From NCBI GenBank assembly GCA_903851365.1, contig CAINOB010000003.1, positions 1 through 62,106 on the forward strand: a stretch of DNA of 62,106 nucleotides. Reading direction: 5' to 3'. The notes below the pieces were generated by a model. It was not told the DNA's origin and did not search any database. It saw only the letters and a program-made list of their open reading frames with translations. Of the stretch, positions 55,551-62,106 are shown in pieces (position 1 is the first letter of the stretch; every line of letters starts with the position of its first letter). The position numbers and the translations under genes were made by a program. The DNA comes from an uncultured Bacteroidota bacterium. GTDB lineage: Bacteria; Bacteroidota; Bacteroidia; Bacteroidales; UBA12481.

Positions 55551-55572
55551 CCTGATTTTTTTATAAATCAGG
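55551..55572 (+). terminator. Hairpin after the response regulator gene
   Basis: Perfect 8-bp arms CCTGATTT and AAATCAGG enclose TTTTAT, and the T-rich stretch TGTTTTACTTTT follows. It starts 48 bp after the stop of the LytTR gene. The stem is AT-rich, so termination may be inefficient. Confidence 0.5.
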
Positions 55573-55725
55573 TGTTTTACTTTTGGTATGAACTTAAACT
55601 GATAATGATAAAAGTTACAGAAAATATAACTATCAAACCCCAGCGAGAACACCTCAACGGGTTTTCTTTCAGTATTGCCGATTAGGGTCCGCCCGGATTC
55701 CTAACCCCGCACTTTGCCAACTTCC

Positions 55726-55776
55726 AAATTAGCCAGGCTTACCTTCCTTCCCTTCCCCCTGGCTAATTTTTTTTTT
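55726..55776 (+). terminator. Strong rho-independent terminator upstream of cysS
   Basis: Perfect 12-bp arms AAATTAGCCAGG and CCTGGCTAATTT enclose a 20-nt pyrimidine-rich loop, and the last arm runs into ten T residues (55767-55776). It ends 31 bp before the cysS ATG. The T-run follows on the plus strand, so it insulates cysS from the two-component transcript, or acts as a leader attenuator of cysS. Confidence 0.8.
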
Positions 55777-55807
55777 ACTTTTACCCGAGCAAATTTATCC
55801 CTGAACT

Positions 55808-57274
55808 ATGGCTGAGTTAATCCTATACAATACGCTTACACGCAGGAAAGAAGTTTTTAATCCACTACATCCGCCGCGCGTTGGAATTTATGTATGTGGA
55901 CCAACTGTTTATGGTGATCCTCATCTGGGCCATGCGCGCCCAGCCATAACCTTTGACCTGTTATTCCGGTATCTTCTTCACCTTGGTTACCAGGTTAGAT
56001 ATGTCCGGAACATAACCGATGTCGGCCACCTGGAGAACGATGCCGATGAAGGTCGCGATAAAATCGCAACCCGAGCTCAGCTCGAGCAGATTGAACCCAT
56101 GGAAATAGTACAGCGATACAGCGATCACTATCATAAAAGCATGGATCAGCTGAATGTTCTTAAACCCAGCATTGAACCTCGCGCATCAGGGCATATCCCC
56201 GAACAGATAGAAATGGTTGCAAAAATTCTGGACGCCGGCTACGCATACATTAGTAATGGATCGGTCTATTTTGATGTTGAGAAATACGATACTAAAAACC
56301 ATTACGGTAAACTCTCGGGTCGGGTTTTAGAGGATTTGCTGAGTACCACCAGAGATCTAGACGGGCAAGAGGAAAAGAGAAATCCTTTTGATTTCGCTTT
56401 ATGGAAAAAAGCCCTCCCAGAACATATCATGCGGTGGAACTCTCCTTGGAGCCCGGGATTTCCCGGCTGGCACCTCGAGTGCTCTGCCATGAGCACCAAA
56501 TATCTTGGCGATGAGTTTGATATTCACGGTGGAGGAATGGACCTGTTGTTCCCTCACCATGAATGTGAAATCGCACAATCAAAAATTGCCAATGGCAAAG
56601 ACTCTGTCAGATATTGGATGCATAACAATATGGTCACCATTAACGGGCAGAAAATGGGAAAATCTTTGGGCAATGGAATTCTTCTCGACCAGATGTTTTC
56701 GGGTAATCACCCCTTGCTGGAGAAATCATATGATCCGATGACGATAAGATTTTTCATTCTTCAGGCTCATTACCGGTCGACTCTGGATTTTTCAAACGAA
56801 GCTCTGCAAGCCTCTGAAAAAGGACTTTCCAGGCTGATGAAATCTATTGCAATGCTTCCAGGACTGGCCGTTTCAAATGAAACTACTATCAATCTGGACA
56901 TATGGAAAACCAACTGTTACAACGCCCTGAACGACGACCTGAATACTCCGATCCTGATTGCCCACCTGTTTGATATGGTCAAAATGATCAACCTTTTATC
57001 AGAAGGCAGGGAAAGAATTACAAAACCTGATCTGGATATCCTTATTCAGCAATTTCATCAGTTCACTTTTGATATACTCGGACTTCGAGAGGAACAGCTG
57101 ACAACCGGAGAATCCGAATTACTTCCCAAAGTCATGGATATGATCCTATCGCTCAGACAGGAAGCCAAGAAAAACAAAGATTTTGCTCTTTCGGACCGTA
57201 TTCGTGAGGAACTTGGGAAAATAGGCATTTCCATTAAGGATAAGAAAGATGGAGCGGACTGGGAAATAGGATAA
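55808..57274 (+). CDS. cysS: Cysteinyl-tRNA synthetase
   Basis: This class I synthetase charges tRNA-Cys. The 488-residue protein has the HIGH equivalent HLGH in [16 protein letters not shown], the zinc ligands C (CGPTVYG), C ([10 protein letters not shown]) and HHEC ([11 protein letters not shown]), and the KMSKS equivalent KMGKS in [11 protein letters not shown]. The anticodon-binding C-terminal helices are present. A short repeat of TGTGCTAAT follows the stop. Confidence 0.97.
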   Translation: MAELILYNTLTRRKEVFNPLHPPRVGIYVCGPTVYGDPHLGHARPAITFDLLFRYLLHLGYQVRYVRNITDVGHLENDADEGRDKIATRAQLEQIEPMEIVQRYSDHYHKSMDQLNVLKPSIEPRASGHIPEQIEMVAKILDAGYAYISNGSVYFDVEKYDTKNHYGKLSGRVLEDLLSTTRDLDGQEEKRNPFDFALWKKALPEHIMRWNSPWSPGFPGWHLECSAMSTKYLGDEFDIHGGGMDLLFPHHECEIAQSKIANGKDSVRYWMHNNMVTINGQKMGKSLGNGILLDQMFSGNHPLLEKSYDPMTIRFFILQAHYRSTLDFSNEALQASEKGLSRLMKSIAMLPGLAVSNETTINLDIWKTNCYNALNDDLNTPILIAHLFDMVKMINLLSEGRERITKPDLDILIQQFHQFTFDILGLREEQLTTGESELLPKVMDMILSLRQEAKKNKDFALSDRIREELGKIGISIKDKKDGADWEIG

Positions 57275-57300
57275 TGTGCTAATGGGTTGATGTGCTAATT
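57273..57300. repeat. Short tandem repeat (ATGTGCTAAT) after cysS
   Basis: Two copies of TGTGCTAAT, spaced by GGGTTGA, lie directly after the cysS stop. They resemble the stop-proximal GGCA tracts in position but have a different unit. Confidence 0.5.
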
Positions 57301-57313
57301 AAAGAAATTAAAA

Positions 57314-58330
57314 ATGAGGCAATTGAAAAATTTTAACTTGTTGATAATAAGTGTAATTATGGCATTGAGTGTTATTGGGTGCAAAACAAAAATCGGGGGT
57401 AAAGGAGCAGGAAAGCAGGATATTACTGCTGAGTCTGTAAAGATCCAGATTCCCCAATTTTCTGCAGATTCTGCGTATGCATTTGTCGAAAAGCAGGTGA
57501 GTTTTGGTCCGAGGGTACCTGGCAGTCAGGCTCAAATGGATTGTTCCGCCTGGCTTGCGGGCAAATTCAGGTCCTACGGTGCCAGTGTTACAATTCAGGA
57601 AGCATCAGTCAAAGTTTTTGATGGGAAGTCGCTTCCGATGAAAAACATTATCGCCCGCTATCAGCCTGAAAAAAGCAACCGAATTTTACTAATGGCCCAT
57701 TGGGACAGCCGTCCTTTTGCTGATCAGGATCCAGACCCGGCAAAGCACAATAGTCCGATTTCAGGGGCTAATGACGGAGCCAGCGGTTCTGCGGTTCTGC
57801 TGGAAATTGCCCGAGGCCTTCAAACTTTGCCCACTACCCTTGGTATCGATCTGATTCTTTTTGATGTTGAAGATTACGGTGCTCCATCCGACCGTGACAA
57901 TGGTGGCAAGCCGGAATATTGGTGCCTGGGATCGCAGTACTGGGCAAAAAATCCGCATATCCAGGGCTATTTTGCACGATTCGGTATTCTCCTCGATATG
58001 GTTGGTGCACCGAATGCAGAATTCTCGATGGAGGAGGTGAGCCGTAATTATGCCCAATCGGTACTCGACAAGGTATGGCAGGCAGGCAATAATCTCGGAT
58101 ACGGTAAATATTTCATCTATTCTAAGACAAATCCGCTGATAGATGATCACCTGTTTATTAACCAGATCATTGGAATTCCTTCAATCGATATTATTCAATA
58201 CGATGTAACAACCGAAAGCTCGTTCGGATCCTTTTGGCATACCCAGGCCGACAACATGAGCAATATCAGCCGTGAAACACTTGCTGTGGCAGGAAAGACG
58301 GTGTTGAGAGTGATTTATGATGAAAAGTAG
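57314..58330 (+). CDS. Glutaminyl-peptide cyclotransferase-like lipoprotein (M28 family)
   Basis: The 338-residue protein has a lipobox-like VIGC (C23) and a zinc-aminopeptidase-like (M28) fold. Zinc/catalytic residues can be placed: H and D in MAHWDSRPF, D in GANDGASGS, E in FDVEDYG, D in LLDMVGAP and H in GSFWHTQAD. This pattern matches glutaminyl cyclases of Bacteroidota, which turn N-terminal glutamine of exported proteins into pyroglutamate. A general M28 aminopeptidase is the alternative. It is likely periplasmic or outer-membrane attached. Confidence 0.85.
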   Translation: MRQLKNFNLLIISVIMALSVIGCKTKIGGKGAGKQDITAESVKIQIPQFSADSAYAFVEKQVSFGPRVPGSQAQMDCSAWLAGKFRSYGASVTIQEASVKVFDGKSLPMKNIIARYQPEKSNRILLMAHWDSRPFADQDPDPAKHNSPISGANDGASGSAVLLEIARGLQTLPTTLGIDLILFDVEDYGAPSDRDNGGKPEYWCLGSQYWAKNPHIQGYFARFGILLDMVGAPNAEFSMEEVSRNYAQSVLDKVWQAGNNLGYGKYFIYSKTNPLIDDHLFINQIIGIPSIDIIQYDVTTESSFGSFWHTQADNMSNISRETLAVAGKTVLRVIYDEK

Positions 58331-58380
58331 GCAATAGGCTGTTGGCAGCAGGCAGTGGGCAGTGGGCTGTGGGCAGTAGG
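58329..58380. repeat. GGCAGT-rich degenerate tandem repeat after the M28 gene
   Basis: The tract starts at the stop (aggcaataggctgttggcag, then GGCAGTGGGCAGTGGGCTGT) and follows the same GGGCAGT heptamer pattern as the tract after metG (13809). Confidence 0.75.
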
Positions 58381-58398
58381 TCGTTTAGCCTAAAATCG

Positions 58399-58406
58399 TA
58401 TATTTG
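58399..58406 (+). promoter_or_regulatory. Bacteroidota-type -7 promoter box before asnS
   Basis: TATATTTG fits TAnnTTTG and ends 23 bp before the asnS ATG at 58430. Confidence 0.5.
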
Positions 58407-58429
58407 GACCCTGATTAAAAGGGACAAAG

Positions 58430-59827
58430 ATGATACAGCTCTCTCATTCAAAAGTTAAGATTTTACTGGCCACACCACCAGCAGGACAAGAAGTTACTGT
58501 AAAAGGCTGGGTGCGTACCAAGCGTGGAAACAAGCAAGTTGCTTTCATTGCGTTGAACGATGGTTCGATCGTACATAGCATACAGGTTGTGGCTATTCCG
58601 GAGAATTTCAGCGAGGAATTAATGAAATCCATTACCACCGGTGCCTGTTTGAAAGTCACAGGAAAACTGGTGGAAAGCCAAGGAAGTGGACAACCAGTTG
58701 AAATTCAGGCTACTGAAATAGAGCTATACGGCATTGCTGATCCCAATACCTATCCGCTGCAGAAAAAAGGTCACAGCATGGAATTTCTCCGGGATATTGC
58801 TCATCTGCGTCCACGTACCAATACTTTTGGCGCTGTTCTACGTGTGAGGCATGCGATGGCATATGCTATTCACAAATATTTTAACGATCTGGGATTCTGT
58901 TATTTACACACACCGATTATCACTGGATCGGATGCCGAAGGTGCCGGTGAGATGTTCAGGGTAACTACTCTGGATATTAAAAATCCTCCCAGAACAGAAG
59001 AAGGAAAGATCGATTATAACCTGGATTTCTTTGGCAGGGAAACCAATCTGACTGTATCCGGTCAGCTGGAAGGTGAGCTTGGAGCAATGGCCTTGAGCGA
59101 CATCTATACTTTTGGCCCTACTTTCCGGGCTGAGAATTCCAACACACCCCGGCATCTGGCAGAATTCTGGATGATTGAACCCGAGATGGCATTTTACGAG
59201 ATCAAGGAAAACATGGATCTGGCAGAGGATTTTGTCAAATTTCTTGTCCGCTACGCTCTTGAGAACTGCGCCGACGACCTGAACTTTTTCAACCAGATGT
59301 ACGATAATGAATTGGTTGACAGGCTCAAGATGGTGGCTGAAACTGAATTTGTCAGAATGTCCTATACCGACGCGGTAGAAATCCTTGTGAACTCAGCTCA
59401 AAAATGGGAGTTCCCTGTATCATGGGGCAGCGATCTCCAGGCAGAGCATGAACGTTACCTCGTTGAAAAGCACTTTAAAAAACCAGTTATTCTCACCAAC
59501 TATCCGAAAAAAATCAAGGCATTCTACATGTTCCAGAACGAGGATGGCTTAACTGTAAGGGGTATGGATGTGTTGTTTCCCAAGATCGGAGAGATCATCG
59601 GAGGATCGCAACGGGAGCACAGACTTGAGAAACTTACAGAGAGGATGCATGAGCAAAACATCGAGGAAAAAGACATGTGGTGGTATCTTGATACGCGTCG
59701 GTTCGGTACAGCACCCCACAGCGGATTCGGTCTTGGTTTCGAAAGGCTGATCCTTTTTATCACGGGGATGAGCAATATCAGGGACGTAATTCCTTTTCCA
59801 CGCACCCCGCGCAATGCGGAATTCTAA
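58430..59827 (+). CDS. asnS: Asparaginyl-tRNA synthetase
   Basis: This class II synthetase charges tRNA-Asn. The 465-residue protein has an N-terminal OB-fold anticodon domain ([20 protein letters not shown]), then the class II motifs: motif 1 near [19 protein letters not shown], motif 2 [20 protein letters not shown] and motif 3 [15 protein letters not shown]. The ending [14 protein letters not shown] is typical for AsnS. It is separated from rpoN by 64 bp. Confidence 0.97.
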   Translation: MIQLSHSKVKILLATPPAGQEVTVKGWVRTKRGNKQVAFIALNDGSIVHSIQVVAIPENFSEELMKSITTGACLKVTGKLVESQGSGQPVEIQATEIELYGIADPNTYPLQKKGHSMEFLRDIAHLRPRTNTFGAVLRVRHAMAYAIHKYFNDLGFCYLHTPIITGSDAEGAGEMFRVTTLDIKNPPRTEEGKIDYNLDFFGRETNLTVSGQLEGELGAMALSDIYTFGPTFRAENSNTPRHLAEFWMIEPEMAFYEIKENMDLAEDFVKFLVRYALENCADDLNFFNQMYDNELVDRLKMVAETEFVRMSYTDAVEILVNSAQKWEFPVSWGSDLQAEHERYLVEKHFKKPVILTNYPKKIKAFYMFQNEDGLTVRGMDVLFPKIGEIIGGSQREHRLEKLTERMHEQNIEEKDMWWYLDTRRFGTAPHSGFGLGFERLILFITGMSNIRDVIPFPRTPRNAEF

Positions 59828-59891
59828 AATATTCTTAACTTTCTGCCACGAATACCTAATTGCACTGAACTGACGGTTCTGAACTGAAACT

Positions 59892-61361
59892 ATGCTCAAG
59901 CAACGCCTACAGCAAAAACTGCTGCAGAAACTTTCTCCACAGCAAATCCAGTTGATTAAGCTACTGGAGGTGCCGACTATGCAGCTAGAACAGCGCATTA
60001 AGAAGGAGCTTGAGGAAAACCCGATTCTTGAAGAGGGCCGGGAAGAGGGTCCGGAGATCGATGATTCCAACATCGATGAGGATCCGGAAAAAGAAAAAGA
60101 TGAGATCTCACTTGAGGAATTTAAAGACGAATACGATATACCGGCCTATCGTCTGAACCCCCGTAATCGCTCGCATGATGATGAAAAGGTGGTAGAGATT
60201 CCATTTTCAGCAGGAATATCTTTCCGCGAAAGTCTTTCCAATCAGCTGGGTATGAGAATTATGGATGATAACAAGCAAGCCCTTGGTCATTATATTTTAG
60301 GTAACATAGATGATGATGGATATTTGAGAAGGGATCTGGAGAATATTGTTGATGACCTCGCCTTCTCACTAAATATCTCCACTACTATTGAGGAATTACG
60401 GGAAATTCTCGCACTGATTCAGGATTTTGATCCACCCGGTGTTGGAGCTCGAAACCTTCAGGAATGCCTGATCCTTCAGCTCGACCGGCATGCCAAAGAG
60501 GGAAGATATAATGAGGATACAAGGAATGCCCGAACCATTGTAACCGACTTTTTCGAAGAATTCACCCGAAAACATTACGACAAAATCCAAAGCAGGATGA
60601 ATCTCAGCGATCCGCAAATGAAAGCTGCAATTAATGAGATCATCCGTCTGAACCCAAAACCGGGTGGCGATATGGCTGATTCCAATATGCAGTCATATCA
60701 TCAGATAGTTCCGGATTTTGTGCTTGAAGATAATGAAGGCATTCTCGAACTTAGCCTGAATTCTAAGAATGCACCTGATCTGCGCATCAATTCGCTTTAT
60801 GCAAATATGCTCAAAAGCTATAATGAAGAGCGCAAACTTCAGAATCAAAATAAAAACCAGAAGGAAGCTGCGGTTTTTGTGAGACAGAAAGTTGAATCCG
60901 CCAAGTGGTTTATGGAAGCCATTCGCCAGCGTCAGCATACCCTTATACTCACCATGAATGCTATCATGGAATTTCAGAAAGAATATTTCCGCAGCGGAGG
61001 CGATGAGATGCGTTTGAGGCCTATGATCCTCAAGGACATCAGCGAAAGAACAAGCCTGGATATTTCAACTATCTCCAGGGTAGCAAATTCCAAATATATT
61101 CAGACCGACTGGGGTATTTTCCCGCTGAAGTATTTTTTCTCAGAAGGGTTGCAGACTGATACAGGTGAAGAGGTATCAACCCGGGAAATCAAGAAAATTC
61201 TTGAGGAATGTGTTGAAAATGAAGACAAAAGGAGGCCGGTGACAGATGATAAGCTGGCTCTGATCCTGAAGCAGAAAGGATATATGATTGCCCGCCGCAC
61301 AGTGGCAAAATACCGCGAACAGCTTAATCTGCCTGTAGCGCGCCTCAGAAAGGAACTTTAG
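59892..61361 (+). CDS. rpoN: RNA polymerase sigma-54 factor
   Basis: RpoN directs RNA polymerase to -24/-12 promoters and depends on AAA+ activators such as the one at 1-1055. The 489-residue protein has the glutamine/leucine-rich activator-contact region I (KLLQKLSPQQIQLIKLLEVP), an acidic region II (about 45-80), and the C-terminal RpoN box ARRTVAKYRE (467-476). It shares one base with the following membrane protein gene. Confidence 0.97.
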   Translation: MLKQRLQQKLLQKLSPQQIQLIKLLEVPTMQLEQRIKKELEENPILEEGREEGPEIDDSNIDEDPEKEKDEISLEEFKDEYDIPAYRLNPRNRSHDDEKVVEIPFSAGISFRESLSNQLGMRIMDDNKQALGHYILGNIDDDGYLRRDLENIVDDLAFSLNISTTIEELREILALIQDFDPPGVGARNLQECLILQLDRHAKEGRYNEDTRNARTIVTDFFEEFTRKHYDKIQSRMNLSDPQMKAAINEIIRLNPKPGGDMADSNMQSYHQIVPDFVLEDNEGILELSLNSKNAPDLRINSLYANMLKSYNEERKLQNQNKNQKEAAVFVRQKVESAKWFMEAIRQRQHTLILTMNAIMEFQKEYFRSGGDEMRLRPMILKDISERTSLDISTISRVANSKYIQTDWGIFPLKYFFSEGLQTDTGEEVSTREIKKILEECVENEDKRRPVTDDKLALILKQKGYMIARRTVAKYREQLNLPVARLRKEL

Positions 61362-61963
61362 TGAAACCGTCCTTTATACTCTCCGTATTATTTCACCCGA
61401 TCCTTATGCCACTAGCAGGAGTTTTTATACTCCTCTCTTATGGCGGTTGGCTGAACATGCTTCCTAGGGACGGAAAAATATACATATACGTTGTCGTTGG
61501 CATTACCACCCTTATTCTTCCCATCATGATGATGCCAATTCTTATGCGTACAAAAATCATTACAAGCTACCTTCTGAAGGAACAAACCGAGCGGCGAATT
61601 CCCTACCTAATTATTGCATTGCTCTACCTGGTTGGCGCATTTATTTTGCAGAAAGTTGATGCTCCAATAATTATCTCCCTTTTCCTGAATGGATCATCCA
61701 TGATTGTCCTTACCGTCGCAATCGTCAACTGGCGATGGAAAGTAAGCGCTCACATGGCTGGGATTGGAGGAGTAACAGGCATGGTTTTAGCCATTTCACT
61801 TCGTTGGATGCTGAATGAGCAAATCATTGTTGCTTTACTTTTTCTGGCTTCCGGATTGATCGGTTATGCACGGCTGCAAAATGATGATCATACGCCGGCA
61901 CAGGTATACACTGGTTACCTGATAGGATTTTGCATCAATTTTCTACTGATAAGGCTGATATAA
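61361..61963 (+). CDS. PAP2-like multi-spanning membrane protein
   Basis: The start is a GTG (61361) sharing one base with the rpoN stop (TAGTG), so translation is coupled. The 200-residue protein has about six hydrophobic helices and a C-terminal SAHMAGIGGVTG that resembles the SGHxxxxxxxxxH motif of phosphatidic-acid phosphatases, but with the histidines largely missing. Such proteins occur next to rpoN in Bacteroidota; the role is unknown. Lipid phosphatase activity is doubtful. Confidence 0.72.
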   Translation: MKPSFILSVLFHPILMPLAGVFILLSYGGWLNMLPRDGKIYIYVVVGITTLILPIMMMPILMRTKIITSYLLKEQTERRIPYLIIALLYLVGAFILQKVDAPIIISLFLNGSSMIVLTVAIVNWRWKVSAHMAGIGGVTGMVLAISLRWMLNEQIIVALLFLASGLIGYARLQNDDHTPAQVYTGYLIGFCINFLLIRLI

Positions 61964-62017
61964 CATTATAATAGCACCTAATTTATGTTAGCACAGATTA
62001 AGCTTAAATTTACATCC

Positions 62018-62106
62018 ATGGTAAAGCAAAAGCGAAAGAGTGCGAAAGCAAAAGCTCAACTGGTGTTGGAGCTTTTAAGAGGCAAACCGATCGAAGAGGT
62101 TAGCCG
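62018..62106 (+). CDS. Probable transposase (IS3-type OrfA), partial at the right edge
   Basis: The reading frame from the ATG at 62018 runs to the window end and encodes QLVLELLRGKPIEEVSR after a basic start (VKQKRKSAKAK). This resembles the helix-turn-helix beginning of IS3-family OrfA proteins. An in-frame ATG at 61985 is an alternative start. Only about 30 residues are visible, so the call is tentative. No terminal inverted repeat can be assigned upstream. Confidence 0.42.
   Translation, partial: MVKQKRKSAKAKAQLVLELLRGKPIEEVS

Larger units (their letters stand above)
55504..55807. other. Non-coding gap between the LytTR regulator and cysS
   Basis: This 304-bp stretch holds no gene I can support. 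It contains two hairpins (55551-55572 and the strong terminator at 55726-55776), an inverted TTAGGG/CCTAAC segment around 55683-55706, and AT-rich sequence before cysS. No tRNA or clear riboswitch fold is seen. Confidence 0.7.

Noticed and set aside
55504-55807. A structured RNA or T-box leader upstream of cysS
   Set aside because: Only two hairpins are visible; no T-box sequence, specifier loop or tRNA-like fold could be recognised.
1-62106. CRISPR array, prophage or integrative element
   Set aside because: No regularly spaced direct repeats, phage structural genes or integrases were seen; the repeats found are degenerate intergenic tracts and palindromes.

Overview
The window is a 62-kb stretch of a chromosome from a member of the Bacteroidota, probably an uncultured Bacteroidales-like lineage (the order is inference). 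The phylum call rests on a complete gldK-gldL-gldM-gldN block with a PorP/SprF gene (type IX secretion core), on GldH, DUF4270, DUF4296 and DUF4954 proteins, on Bacteroidota-type RicT, Mrp and alkyltransferase-like proteins, and on recurrent TAnnTTTG -7 promoter boxes upstream of genes that have no Shine-Dalgarno sequence. Coding density is high, both strands are used in short blocks, and there is no tRNA, rRNA, CRISPR array or complete mobile element. Only a probable transposase start at the right edge hints at an insertion sequence.

Layout. 1-6.4 kb: the end of a sigma-54 activator, then a minus-strand run (nfu-type gene, mrp, an alkyltransferase-like gene, trmB, gldH, ricT, holB). 6.4-15 kb: pgk, a LuxE-like acyl-protein synthetase, a large hybrid histidine kinase, yraN, metG and a membrane protein joining an HU-like domain to a SPOR domain. 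15-20.8 kb: nucleotide-sugar genes (wbpE- and wbpD-like, galE, rfbB), a glycosyltransferase and a radical SAM protein. 20.9-26.2 kb: a hemerythrin-fold protein that has lost most iron ligands, an amidohydrolase, a DUF4296 lipoprotein, an MlaF/MlaE-type transporter, a SprT-like protein and manC. 26.2-35.5 kb: the type IX secretion block, preceded by an arginase-fold protein with a degraded metal site and by topA. 35.6-45.4 kb: a class A penicillin-binding protein, radA, panD, a beta-mannosidase, panC, a glycogen-synthase-like single-domain protein and a DUF4270 lipoprotein. 45.6-55.5 kb: glmS with a DUF4954 beta-helix protein, RNase R and a LytS/LytR-type two-component pair. 55.8-62.1 kb: cysS, a glutaminyl cyclase-like lipoprotein, asnS, rpoN, a PAP2-like membrane protein and the transposase fragment.

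How the genes connect. Much of the window serves the cell envelope: type IX secretion, lipid transport, a bifunctional PBP, amino-sugar and O-antigen sugar synthesis, and several lipoproteins. RpoN at the right end and a GAFTGA-containing activator at the left end belong to one regulatory system, although nothing shows that they act together.

Main oddities. Two genes, gldH and rnr, are each broken by one extra base in a four-base homopolymer; both downstream frames still encode family-like protein. The rnr break lies on a UUU-UGA slippery stop. Several proteins keep a family fold but lack the catalytic or metal-binding residues: the hemerythrin, the arginase, the glycogen-synthase-like protein, the MGMT-like protein and Mrp. 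The HU-SPOR protein would connect DNA to peptidoglycan across the inner membrane. Two families of short intergenic repeats recur: a 21-bp palindrome built on AGAGTTGCCAACT, and GGCA-rich degenerate tandem tracts placed directly after stop codons.
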